Shown here piece after piece: positions 52,520-61,214 of a DNA stretch of 64,000 nt; within the stretch, counting starts at the first letter, position 1, and each line of letters opens with the position of its first letter. The stretch covers positions 310,001-374,000 of the forward strand of contig CAVXCS010000001.1 of the NCBI GenBank assembly GCA_963760375.1, written 5' to 3'. The stretch is from Pelagihabitans sp963760375 (GTDB lineage: Bacteria; Bacteroidota; Bacteroidia; Flavobacteriales; Flavobacteriaceae). The translations under genes and the position numbers were made by a program. The notes below the pieces were generated by a model, which did not search any database, was not told the origin of the DNA, and was given only the letters and a program-made list of their open reading frames with translations.

Positions 52520-53383
52520 ATGGAAGAAACTATTAAGATAAAGATTGACCATTTAATATTCGATTGTCGCGCTGTTGGAAATAAAGAAAACGAATTAGTG
52601 CTTTTTTTACATGGGTGGCCTGAAACTTCCTATATGTGGAAAAAGTTAATGCTCAATTTTTCCGAAAATGGCTTTTATTGTATCGCACCTGACTTAAGGG
52701 GTTATAGCAAAGATGCTTGTCCGAAAGGTAAAAAACATTATAGTTTGGATAAGTTGGCCAAGGATGTTTTGGATATTTCCAAGTTTCTGAATAAACCGAA
52801 ATTTCATCTCGTGGGTCATGATTGGGGAGCTGCCATAGGTTGGAAAGTAGTCCATGATCATAAAGACAGAATTTTAAGCTGGAGTGCAATCTCCGTTCCA
52901 CATCTGCAAGCTTTTGGGAAAGCAATTGTAGTTGATCAAGAACAAAACAAAATGAGCCAATACATAAAAAATTTCCAGTTGCCATTGCTACCGGAAATTC
53001 AAATTAGAAAGAACGATTTTAGATTGTTTAAAAAGTTATGGAAGAATAGCGACTCGAGCGAAATAAACGATTATTTAAGGGTTTTCAGAAACCCAAAACA
53101 ATTGACTGCTTCCATAAATTATTACAGAAGCAATTATAAGCTATTGAAGAAAGCCTCCAAAAGTCAGATACTTGGAGATATACATGTTCCAACCTTGTTT
53201 ATTTGGGGAAATAGGGATGTTGCCATAGGTTCCTATGCTGTTGGTGAAGGTCATCAATACATGAAAGGTGATTACCGGTTTATGGAATTGGATTCTGGTC
53301 ATTGGTTAATTCAAACAAATTATCAGGAACTGCAAGCGGCCATTACCAAGCATGTTATAAGAAACCAGAACAGTACCCAATAA
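52520..53383 (+). CDS. Alpha/beta hydrolase, epoxide hydrolase/haloalkane dehalogenase-like
   Basis: 287 residues from the ATG at 52520 (MEETIKIKIDHLIFD), chosen since the upstream frame to 52400 is not hydrolase-like. Oxyanion motif HGWPETS (31-37), nucleophile Asp101 in GHDWGAA, acid Asp233 (WGNRDVA) and His261 (SGHW) give an Asp-His-Asp set of the epoxide hydrolase and dehalogenase branch rather than Ser esterases. Cap domain lies between about 125 and 215. No signal peptide. A+T-rich, like the neighbouring DUF6090 gene, which hints at acquisition from a lower G+C source. Substrate unknown. Confidence 0.88.
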   Translation: MEETIKIKIDHLIFDCRAVGNKENELVLFLHGWPETSYMWKKLMLNFSENGFYCIAPDLRGYSKDACPKGKKHYSLDKLAKDVLDISKFLNKPKFHLVGHDWGAAIGWKVVHDHKDRILSWSAISVPHLQAFGKAIVVDQEQNKMSQYIKNFQLPLLPEIQIRKNDFRLFKKLWKNSDSSEINDYLRVFRNPKQLTASINYYRSNYKLLKKASKSQILGDIHVPTLFIWGNRDVAIGSYAVGEGHQYMKGDYRFMELDSGHWLIQTNYQELQAAITKHVIRNQNSTQ

Positions 53384-53393
53384 AGAACCGAAT

Positions 53394-53413
53394 TAAAAAA
53401 ACAAATTTTTTTA
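53394..53413 (+). terminator. Weak candidate terminator after the alpha/beta hydrolase
   Basis: TAAAAAAA and TTTTTTTA are 8-base complementary arms around CAAA, starting 11 bases after the stop codon. The stem is all A-T, so stability is low, but the T-rich arm could serve as the terminal tract. Confidence 0.3.
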
Positions 53414-53563
53414 GGCCTATCACGACACATCTTTCTCGTCATAAGGCAAAATCGATTTGGCCCTGTGTCAATACGAAAAGCGAGGGTCTTTTTACACGCT
53501 AGGTTTCATATAAAAGACCATTGTGCATACATTTGAACCAGAAACCATGAATACTTTTCAGAA

Positions 53564-53842
53564 ATGGAATATGGAAAACTTAAAAATCTAGGCATCCTGC
53601 TTTTCCTTTTACAAAGTATCGGTATTTGGCTTTGGTTTGATTTGAAACAGCCTGAGATGGGTGATTCGATGGAAATGCTGAAAATAATCCCGATCCTATT
53701 TGGAGTCAACCTTTTAGTCGGACTGGCATTTTATTTGCTGAAGAAAAGGGACATCTCGAAATTGATTTTTGGAAATGCGATCATCTGCCCCCTGATTTTT
53801 TATGCCGGATGGATCATATGGTTTACTTATTATGCCCAATAA
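53564..53842 (+). CDS. Small membrane protein, 92 residues, unknown family
   Basis: The start ATG at 53564 gives MEYGKLKNLGILLFLLQ. Three hydrophobic segments lie at about 7-25, 38-58 and 67-88, separated by short charged loops (KKRD), so it is a small multi-pass inner-membrane protein. No family motif was recognised. It follows the hydrolase with no overlap and a 180-base gap. Codon choice looks like its own neighbours rather than a shadow, and both ends fall in non-coding sequence, which supports it as a real gene. Confidence 0.65.
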   Translation: MEYGKLKNLGILLFLLQSIGIWLWFDLKQPEMGDSMEMLKIIPILFGVNLLVGLAFYLLKKRDISKLIFGNAIICPLIFYAGWIIWFTYYAQ

Positions 53843-53932
53843 ATCAAATCGGATAGGACAATCATGGGCTGGAAAACAAATACGCATCGTAAACATACAT
53901 GTTGAGACCGTTGTGATTCATTATTCCTACGC

Positions 53933-53961
53933 TGGCCAACTTCGCCGAAGTAGATTGGCCA
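53933..53961. other. Bulged inverted repeat at the right end of the A+T-rich patch
   Basis: TGGCCA (53933-53938) pairs with TGGCCA at 53956-53961 and the adjoining ACTTC pairs with GAAGT around a GCC loop, leaving an AGAT bulge on one side: an 11-pair stem with no T tract. It marks the change from the A+T-rich patch to the G+C-richer cytochrome gene region. It may be an mRNA end structure or a recombination-related structure; no integrase is nearby. Confidence 0.4.
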
Positions 53962-54102
53962 CGAAGTCCGAATAACTTGGGTGTAACAACTATGACCCAC
54001 CCCAAACACCTTCTATGTATTGAACGGTGGATCAAAGCATTTTAAAGGCACTATCGATTTCGTATTGAACCCATTCCCTTTGAAAACTGAAATTTTAGTG
54101 GG

Positions 54103-57100
54103 TCAAAGTGCTTTTTCGTCGGCACTTAGTGCATGGATCGTGTTCTGAACGGTGCCCTGAAGTGCGTGGCCATCGGTATCGGTAAGATCATAGGTAATGG
54201 TCATCACATCGGTCGGTTTGATGTCGTTCAAAAATAGTTTCACTCCCCTGCCATCGGGCATGACTTCTGCCCTGGCGATGGCCAAGGTCTTCCGGTCATA
54301 ACGGTCCGAGCCGTACTTGCTACTTCTTTTCAAGGCCCAGGTCTCGACTTTGTAGTTGTTCACCTCCTTGGCCCTTTTAGCATCCAGCACATTTGCAAAG
54401 CGCAGTTCCACCCCCGAGGTCGAAGTATGCAGCGCGATGGGCACGGGCAAGGGCTTGTTATTATAGCGAATACGGTAGAGTCCGCCGCCCCGCAACATCT
54501 GGTTGGTGCCCCAGGCCGACATGCCACAGGCATAGAGCTGGTTGTCACCAGGATTGAACCTGCCCCGCATCACCCCTGTGAGAAATTTGATGTCGGGCAG
54601 ATCGATGACCCCGCCCTGCATCTGTCCGTTCACCCTTTCCGGCAGTACCAGTTGCACTTTCCCAAACCCATAGGAAAAACTCAACAGGGCACCGTCCAAA
54701 GGCCCCCATTTTGGGCTTTCAACCCACAAAAGTTCGGATGGGGATCGGTCGAACTGCATGTCCACCCATACCATCGGCTGCTCCATGGCCACCCTGGTAC
54801 TGTCTTTCGGCGGGTCGTAGCCCCACATATTGCCATAAAATTTTCCTTTGCCCGAAACCCAATTGATCCGGTTCATGGGGTTCCAATATCCTTGTTGGTC
54901 GGTCACCAAAAAACTCCCATCGGGATTGATGCACACCCCATTGGCCGCCCGGAATCCCTTGGCGATGATTTCTGTTTTCGAACCGTCCTTGCTCACCTTC
55001 AAGAGGGTACCGTGTTGCGGTACCAAGGCCTCACGGGCATGTCGGCCACTTTTGGCATAATACAGGTTGCCCTGTTCATCGGCCTGAAGGCCCATCGCAA
55101 ATTCGTGGAAATGGTCGGTGACCTGATGGTCGTGGTTAAAGCTCTCGTAAAAATCGGTTTCCCCATCCCCATTGTAATCGCGCAACAATACCAATTGATC
55201 TCTGCAGATCACGAAAATCTTTTCATCCAATACCTTGATGCCGAGCGGTTGAAACAGGCCGGTGCCGATACGCTTCCAGTTCAGCGAACCCTTGCCAGTG
55301 ATGAGTCCGCCAACCCACCAGACATCGCCATCCGAGGTGCAGATCACCGCCTTGTCGGGGTCTTTCATAAAATCGATGCCGCTGAGTTTCATCCGGCTGG
55401 CCCATGGATTGTCGAAAGGAGGGGTCAGTTGGTCTATGGCAAAGAGCGTATTTAGGGACCCGGGCGTAATGGTTGTCGTCAGCACTTCGGGGTAGTGGGC
55501 CTTCCCCCCACCCTGCGTAAATGGGGCCAATGACCCGGGAGGTCCGGAGGCTTTTGCGAAATCGCCCAAATCGGAAACCGGGGCATCCGCGATGAACAAG
55601 GTCACTTTTGCGGCTTTGTTCGGATGTACCAACATCACGGTGTAACCGGCTTCTTCCTTTAATGTGGCACCATCGCCGGAGAGGGCCACCTTGTTGGCCA
55701 CGGGGGCCACCCTCATTTTTAAGCGAGATGAAGACGCACCGATATTGAGCGTTCTGGTAAATACCGTGGCGCCATCCTTTTTGGTCATCCCCAGTTTTTC
55801 CAAGACCGACGATCGGCCTACCGTATAGGAAATAACGAGTTCGTCTTCATGGTGATAAAGCCCCTTGTAATTTGCCCAAACTTTGGGCAGGGGCCCAAAG
55901 GCACGGCCATCCCTTGCCCTGAACCTTGGGTCTTCGAAAGAGCCCGAATCGGGATTGGCCCATCCCGGACCAACGGGCGTTTCGAAATGCAAGGTACCGA
56001 TGGTGCGCGGATAGGTCTCATGCCTGTCGTTCAACAAAATGCCGTCCCAATCGATAAACCCTTCACCGGTCCAACCTCCCGCCACGCGCATCAGATCGTG
56101 GTCGAAGATCATCCAGGCCTTTCCTTTGGCGATCCCGCCTTTGCCAGGGTCCAAACGTACGGCAATGCCCTTATAGGCAAAGTTGTTTTTGCTGTAGTCT
56201 TCATCAGGATAGGGCGGTGGTCCCGGGGAATGGTACCTAGCGGGGCCCGTGGCGCTATCGACCAGTTCATAGGTGTTGATCAGAAAATTACCATAGTCCA
56301 TATCGGCCCAGGGTTGATAGGGCTCAGTGGCCGGGCCCCTGGAAGTGCCCTTGGGCAGCACTGCCAAATAGCCCGGACTGCTGCCGATATACTTTTCGGC
56401 TTCGTTGTTCCTGATGAATTCTTCCCTGATATAGGAGATGACATCGTATTTCTCCTGAGGGGTGAGCACGGGTTGGGGGGGCATGGATCCAACTCCCCGG
56501 CTAATGGTTTGATACATGGAATAGGCATCGCTGCCCGCTCTCAATGGCTGTTCCCAAAACTTGGTCGATAGCGGAATAGACCCTTCCACTTCGGGGTTTC
56601 CATGGCAATTGATGCAATTGGAACTATAGATCCGTTCTCCCCTTTTGAATCCTTCAAGATCCGCATCGGCAATGAGGCCGGCATGATCGATATTTTTTTC
56701 GTTGGCCGGCAGGTCGGTTTCGGAGAGCACGTAAGAGATTTGGGAGCGGTCTATTATATAAGGCGCCGTAGGCTGTTTCCTTGCCAAAAACGGATAGTCT
56801 TTTTCATCGGTTGTAAGAATACCCGCAAAGGTTTCGCCTTGAAAGGCGCCTTTGAGAGCGGATTCATTGCCGAAAAGATCAAAACTTGCAGACATTTGCC
56901 CCCCGTTTACCACATCATTCCCGAGGTCGAAGGTCCCCCATTCCATGGAAACGAGGGTTGCCGAATAAGCATGGCCTTCCTTTTCCATTTTCATCACCCC
57001 ATAGATCAGGTCGTCCCCAAAGTCGATCTCATAGTCCCAGCGGCCTTCCGGCCCATTGGGCCGGCAACCCAAGAAGCACAAAACGAGGCAACAACAAAGG

Positions 57101-57174
57101 ATACGAACGGATAACCAAAATGGCCGCGTTTGGCCCAAAAAAAAATATACTTCGGAAAGATAATCGTACCGCAT
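54103..57174 (-). CDS. Giant lipoprotein: N-terminal cytochrome c + DUF6797-like region + dehydrogenase propeller
   Basis: 1023 residues. Lipobox CFLGC (Cys37) after a rather long basic/aromatic lead; a later start would shorten it. The cytochrome c domain holds CINCH (187-191). A middle segment follows (about 290-560: YHSPGPPPYPDEDYSKNNFAYKGIAVRLDPG, GWTGEGFIDWDG), like the uncharacterised region annotated DUF6797. A beta-propeller comes next (about 590-900: GDVWWVGG, DYNGDGETDFYESFNHD, GLQADEQGNLYYAKSG, NPDGSFLVTDQQGYW). The order of heme and propeller is reversed with respect to the 32.9-36.1 kb lipoprotein. Presumed periplasmic or surface sugar dehydrogenase with its own electron acceptor. 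No operon partner on this strand. Confidence 0.87.
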   Translation of the reverse strand: MRYDYLSEVYFFLGQTRPFWLSVRILCCCLVLCFLGCRPNGPEGRWDYEIDFGDDLIYGVMKMEKEGHAYSATLVSMEWGTFDLGNDVVNGGQMSASFDLFGNESALKGAFQGETFAGILTTDEKDYPFLARKQPTAPYIIDRSQISYVLSETDLPANEKNIDHAGLIADADLEGFKRGERIYSSNCINCHGNPEVEGSIPLSTKFWEQPLRAGSDAYSMYQTISRGVGSMPPQPVLTPQEKYDVISYIREEFIRNNEAEKYIGSSPGYLAVLPKGTSRGPATEPYQPWADMDYGNFLINTYELVDSATGPARYHSPGPPPYPDEDYSKNNFAYKGIAVRLDPGKGGIAKGKAWMIFDHDLMRVAGGWTGEGFIDWDGILLNDRHETYPRTIGTLHFETPVGPGWANPDSGSFEDPRFRARDGRAFGPLPKVWANYKGLYHHEDELVISYTVGRSSVLEKLGMTKKDGATVFTRTLNIGASSSRLKMRVAPVANKVALSGDGATLKEEAGYTVMLVHPNKAAKVTLFIADAPVSDLGDFAKASGPPGSLAPFTQGGGKAHYPEVLTTTITPGSLNTLFAIDQLTPPFDNPWASRMKLSGIDFMKDPDKAVICTSDGDVWWVGGLITGKGSLNWKRIGTGLFQPLGIKVLDEKIFVICRDQLVLLRDYNGDGETDFYESFNHDHQVTDHFHEFAMGLQADEQGNLYYAKSGRHAREALVPQHGTLLKVSKDGSKTEIIAKGFRAANGVCINPDGSFLVTDQQGYWNPMNRINWVSGKGKFYGNMWGYDPPKDSTRVAMEQPMVWVDMQFDRSPSELLWVESPKWGPLDGALLSFSYGFGKVQLVLPERVNGQMQGGVIDLPDIKFLTGVMRGRFNPGDNQLYACGMSAWGTNQMLRGGGLYRIRYNNKPLPVPIALHTSTSGVELRFANVLDAKRAKEVNNYKVETWALKRSSKYGSDRYDRKTLAIARAEVMPDGRGVKLFLNDIKPTDVMTITYDLTDTDGHALQGTVQNTIHALSADEKAL

Positions 57175-57486
57175 TGAATTTTAGGTTCCTGACTTCCGGT
57201 ATAAGTGAACGACACTTGGCGGAAGGGGTTTGTTCCCCTAAAAATAGCGAATTATTATGAACGGGAATTTGGCACAACGATTTTATTGATACCCTGGCGG
57301 TACCGTGGGTGAAGTAGCATCAAAAAATTATCGTGCCCCAGGTACTGCACATGGCCCAAACAGGTTCGGGGGCCCTACCTTAGCAGGGAGCAAAACCTAA
57401 ATATAAGATGGATGTGGTAAGCGGCAGGCTTTCCGAAATTGGAGATGCCCATTCCGCCGATAGGCACTGAATAATTTAAAAAAGGG
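57175..57486. other. 312-base spacer without recognisable gene
   Basis: This lies between the start of the giant cytochrome lipoprotein (minus) and the small lipoprotein stop. It probably contains the upstream promoter of the 1023-residue gene. No convincing frame, repeat or terminator stem was seen. Confidence 0.5.
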
Positions 57487-57846
57487 CTATTTGGTAAGGG
57501 TTGCCGGTACCTTGATTGCGGCAATCCGGTTTTGGGCTGCTGGGGTGTAGATGATGGTATTGGTCACGTCATCGATTTCGACTTTGCCGTTAGTGGCGGA
57601 AGTGGCTTCCGATAACTGAAGCTCACCGTTGCCAGTTTCTTCGACGAATGCATCGAGGTTTGCATTGCCATTGGCATCGGTCTCCTCTAAATCATCCATG
57701 GTCAACATTGCCAAATCGTTGGGACTCAAAGAAGCCGAGACAACGTATTCGGCCATCAAATCGTGATCTTTTCCGCAGGAAACCGCGCTGATAATGAAAA
57801 CAAATAGCACGCTCAACTGAATGATTTTTAAGGGGGAAGATTTCAT
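57487..57846 (-). CDS. Small lipoprotein of unknown function
   Basis: 119 residues from the ATG at 57846 (MKSSPLKIIQLSVLFVFI), giving a clean lipoprotein signal with AVSC; the frame is open further upstream to 58086 but the added part has no lipoprotein logic. The mature protein is acidic, has ETDANGNANLDAF and TNTIIYTPAA, the latter like the Ig-like/cadherin-like repeat units of Bacteroidota adhesins, but too short for a full domain. No operon partner. Function unknown. Confidence 0.6.
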   Translation of the reverse strand: MKSSPLKIIQLSVLFVFIISAVSCGKDHDLMAEYVVSASLSPNDLAMLTMDDLEETDANGNANLDAFVEETGNGELQLSEATSATNGKVEIDDVTNTIIYTPAAQNRIAAIKVPATLTK

Positions 57847-58305
57847 AAATAGACCAAGGTAAAAATGAATGATAGACTTTTTGGGTTTCATAAAAATAGG
57901 CAAATCGATTGAATGATCGTTGAAACAAATCATTTTTTCGATGAAATGCACAAACTGTTTCCTTATGGTCTTACGTAAGCATCGCTTGTTTTGGACGCCG
58001 TGTTGCCATTTTTTCGATGAACGGCTGTTTTTTTTAACATTTTTTTTTGAATCGCAGATGGACGTCATCAAGATCAAGATGTTCAACCTTTATTTCAAAT
58101 GATTGCGGTGAAGGGCGAATCATCGTAATCTGCCAATGCCAATGTTTTTGATCGGCATACAAAAGAATGTACGTGAAAGTTTTGGACAATGACAAAGGAG
58201 AAGGAAGAAAGGAAGAGGGTTCAATGAAAATCAAGGCACCGGATTGGAGGGCAAAACCAGGGATATATTGGGGCAGCGATCATAGGATCGAACATGCGAC
58301 CTATA
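57847..58305. other. 459-base spacer without recognisable gene
   Basis: Two small frames exist (near 57920-58100 and 58167-58373, plus strand) but both have irregular composition and no motif or supported start. The region is A/T-rich with homopolymer runs at about 58028-58050. It presumably contains the promoter for the 119-residue lipoprotein. Confidence 0.5.
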
Positions 58306-58623
58306 TTATTCGGCGATCTTTGTTTCGCGAACTTTACCAAGACTGTCCATTTCCTTTCGAAATCGAAGGATGACAATGGTATCCATTTGTCGATAGATAC
58401 TATCGCGCATGTCGCGCCAATTACGGGCATTCATTTCGAGTGTAAATTTTTGGATGTTCGTGAACCGATCGACATTATGTCGATTCGCTTTCCAGTAGGC
58501 CGCCGTACTTTCCCGATGTTTCATATCTTGGAGGTAGATCCCAATACCGAACCCGGCTACGATTATCGTAACAATGATCCAAAGTGTGCTTTTCTTTACC
58601 ATAACGATCGGGTTGTGTTTCAT
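58306..58623 (-). CDS. Small single-pass membrane protein, unknown
   Basis: 105 residues; the Met at residue 8 (58602) is an alternative start. A hydrophobic helix covers about 12-31 (LWIIVTIIVAGFGIGIYL), then a hydrophilic region rich in Arg, Asn and Met follows (KANRHNVDRFTNIQKFTLEMNARNWRDMRDSIYRQMDTI) that is predicted helical and probably faces the periplasm. No family was recognised. Both flanks are non-coding, so there is no operon. Codon use and the membrane-plus-helix pattern favour a real gene, but a chance frame cannot be excluded. Confidence 0.5.
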   Translation of the reverse strand: MKHNPIVMVKKSTLWIIVTIIVAGFGIGIYLQDMKHRESTAAYWKANRHNVDRFTNIQKFTLEMNARNWRDMRDSIYRQMDTIVILRFRKEMDSLGKVRETKIAE

Positions 58624-59028
58624 CTGCCGGGGCAGATCGATATTGGGGGTTCACAGCGCCTTAAAAGGAGCCGAAGCGCCCCAGGGCAGTTCATTGGGTT
58701 CAATCAGGTCGAATCCCTTTTCAGGGAGCGGTCCAAAGTAAGCTTATTAAAATTAACAAACTTGCGATCAACAAGAATAAAATTTAACCTTAAAGATCGA
58801 ATTTCGGGTTTGAAAATAAAATTAAATTGGATAAGGAGTTGGTTTTCAACGTTCAACCTAAGAATGCGCATATAGAAACATATTCAACCGGCCTAGGTTC
58901 GATTGCATATGAATATATTGTGCCAAGCCCGTTCCATTGGTTGGGTCAACACTGCTATTTGAAAAACAAATGGTACATCGTCGGGTAAATTCATAAATTG
59001 AAGGATATTCGTATTAAATTTATGATCA
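58624..59028. other. 405-base spacer without supported gene
   Basis: The left part on the minus strand (about 58645-58735) reads as a short stop-bounded stretch with protein-like composition but no start codon, a possible gene remnant. The right part is A/T-rich and should carry the promoter of the sugar-dehydrogenase-like gene at 59029. Confidence 0.5.
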
Positions 59029-60499
59029 ATGAGGCTTAAAGGTATTTTCATCCCGCTTCTTCTGCTGCTCTTGACGAACTGTCGGGACAAGAAATCAACC
59101 GATGACCTTAAAGCCGACCCCATAGCCGACAGTCTTTCGACCCACCAATACGGGAGACCTCAAAACAGCGGTTTCCACAGACGTGGAGGCGCAAAATGGA
59201 GGGCTGTTTTTGCCCGACGGATTTGAAGTCTTGGTCGTGGCAGACAGCGTGGGCCCTGCCCGGCATTTGGCGGTGAACGACAATGGCGATATTTACGTGA
59301 AGTTACGGGTAGAAACCGGAAACATGGGGAATATGGCCCTCAGGGATACCGACAATGACGGCAGGGCGGATATTTTTCAGCGATTTGGCGATTACCCAAA
59401 TGATGGCAGCTTCGCCACTGAAATGCGGATACACAAGGGGTATTTGTATTTCAGTTCGGAACTGGTCGTATATCGGCAAAAATTGACGCCCGACCAACTC
59501 ATTCCCGAGGGCAAGCCCGAAGTGATCGTAAGAGATCCCTATCCGGTGCGCTGGCACAATGCCAAGTCAATTGCCTTCGATGACCAAGGCGGAATGTACG
59601 TTACCTTCAGCGCCCCGACCAATGCCTGTGAAGACCAGGCACTGACCGGGAACGATCCCAATGCGATCGTTCGGGGCGAATACCCCTGCTCGCAATTGGA
59701 CATATTGGGCGGTATCTGGAGGTTCGATGAGAATAAAACGGAACAGTCGATCGCGGAAGGCCAACGATTTGCAACGGGCATAAGAAGTGTGGTGGCCATT
59801 TCATGGAACGATCAAGATCAAAGTCTGTATGCCGTGAACCATGGCCGCGACTACCTGCACAACCATGCCCCGCCCTATTTTGACGAATGGCAAGATGCCG
59901 TGTTGCCTGCGGAAGAGTTTATGAAAATCAAGGAGAACGACAACTATGGCTGGCCCTATACCTATTACGATCCTTTCAAGCAAAAAAGAATGCTCGCCCC
60001 GGAATACGGGGGCAACGGGGTAAAAGAGGCCACCGGATATACAGACCCCATCATGGGGCTACCTGCCCATTGGGCACCCAACGATCTGCTTTTTTATAGG
60101 GGCGATCAATTCCCCGAACGCTACAAAAAAGGCGCCTTTGTGGCCTTTCACGGCTCCACGAACCGCACCCCCTATCCCCAGGCCGGCTATATCGTGGCCT
60201 TTATCCCTTTCCAAAATGGCAGGCCCACCGACCGATGGGAGGTGTTCGCCGATGGATTTGCGGGGGTCGATACCATTGCCAAAATGGACGACGCCCATTA
60301 CCGGCCCATGGGCTTGGCGGAAGGACCTGATGGTTCGCTGTACATCTCCGATTCCAAAAAAGGAAAGATCTGGCGGGTATTTTTTAAGGGTGACAAGGCC
60401 CAATTTGGCGACCCCCAACTGGCGACCATGGAAAAAAGCAAGTCCAAGAGCTATATCAAGATGCCCGAAAAAAACAAAGACCTGCTTCCTTCCAATTAA
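59029..60499 (+). pseudogene. Sugar (sorbosone/glucose-type) dehydrogenase-like propeller lipoprotein, one +1 frameshift
   Basis: Starts MRLKGIFIPLLLLLLTNC with a lipobox at Cys18. The first frame runs to about DSLST; the second frame continues with TNTGDLKTAVSTDVEAQNGGLFLPDGFEVLVVADSVG and stays open to the stop at 60499. The change lies at the CCC run 59141-59143: with one C fewer the gene reads through as 490 codons including stop. Beta-propeller of the PQQ-type sugar dehydrogenase fold (ALRDTDNDGRADIFQRFGD, YAVNHGRDYLHNHAP, LYISDSKKGKIWRV). It would oxidise a sugar in the periplasm; no heme domain is attached, so it would need a partner. Real decay and a homopolymer sequencing error are both open. 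Confidence 0.78.
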
Positions 60500-60661
60500 A
60501 CCCCTATAACAAGGAAGCTTTTTCGTCATTTTTACTTCGCTTATAAGGTTTAGTTTTTTCCACGCCATTTAGTATCCCTGGAACGGACTTAATCATTTCC
60601 ATGACAACATTCAATATTACTATAAATTGATCAGGCTCCCATTTTGATTCCCCAAAAGCTT

Positions 60662-61096
60662 TCAAAATCCCGCTCTTTTAAATTTAGAACCTGGTCCAAA
60701 AATATTAAAGTCTTTTCCTGAGGTATAGCCAAGGGCACCCCAATTAGCGCCGAAATAGATCTGGTTCAACACCTCGGTCGTAATCAAGTCGGGAACGCCA
60801 GGATTTCGGTCAATGATACCCTTATATTTTGCGAGTTCCGAAGCATTGGCTGTCCATCCAAATGAGGAGTCGGATCTGATTATATTTAATTCGTAAGCAC
60901 CTAAGCCAGCTGTCTGACTCAAATACTCTACCTCGTTGGGCAGCTTATCGGACAAGGTGTTTCCCCCTATATTGACGGCTGTGATGCCAGCCGGTTCCAA
61001 TAAATTTTGTCCGACATAGGCTTCATATCCCAGCCCCGTCACTTTTTCGACGATTCGCCCCAAAACATCATCATGATAGGTTTTTAGGTTCTATGG
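60662..61096 (-). pseudogene. Relic of a class C beta-lactamase-family serine hydrolase
   Basis: Only the C-terminal ~140 residues remain: YHDDVLGRIVEKVTGLGYEAYVGQNLLEPAGI is the region after the catalytic Tyr of penicillin-binding-protein/beta-lactamase-like enzymes, and GWTANASELAKYKGI matches the following block. The N-terminal half, including Ser-x-x-Lys, is missing: upstream the frame hits a TAG just before and the sequence becomes unrelated. There is no usable start codon near a ribosome site. Hence a truncated remnant, probably non-functional. Confidence 0.65.
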
Positions 61097-61214
61097 TGAT
61101 ATCGAACGGGATTCAAAATGTCAGCAGCCATGCAGATCAAAAAATTCTTCAGGGATTATTGATGACAATTTGGTTGGGATACGATATGATTTAAGAAACC
61201 TAAAACATCACATC

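Noticed and set aside
53933..53961. Hairpin considered as an attC-like site
   Set aside because: Lacks the conserved end motifs, and there is no integrase nearby.
57920..58373. Small plus-strand frames in the 57.8-58.3 kb spacer
   Set aside because: Irregular composition, no signal or domain, and overlap with the minus-strand membrane gene.
58645..58735. Protein-like 29-codon stretch on the minus strand (FGPLPEKGFDLIEPNELPWG)
   Set aside because: Bounded by stops with no start codon; too short to call more than a possible remnant.
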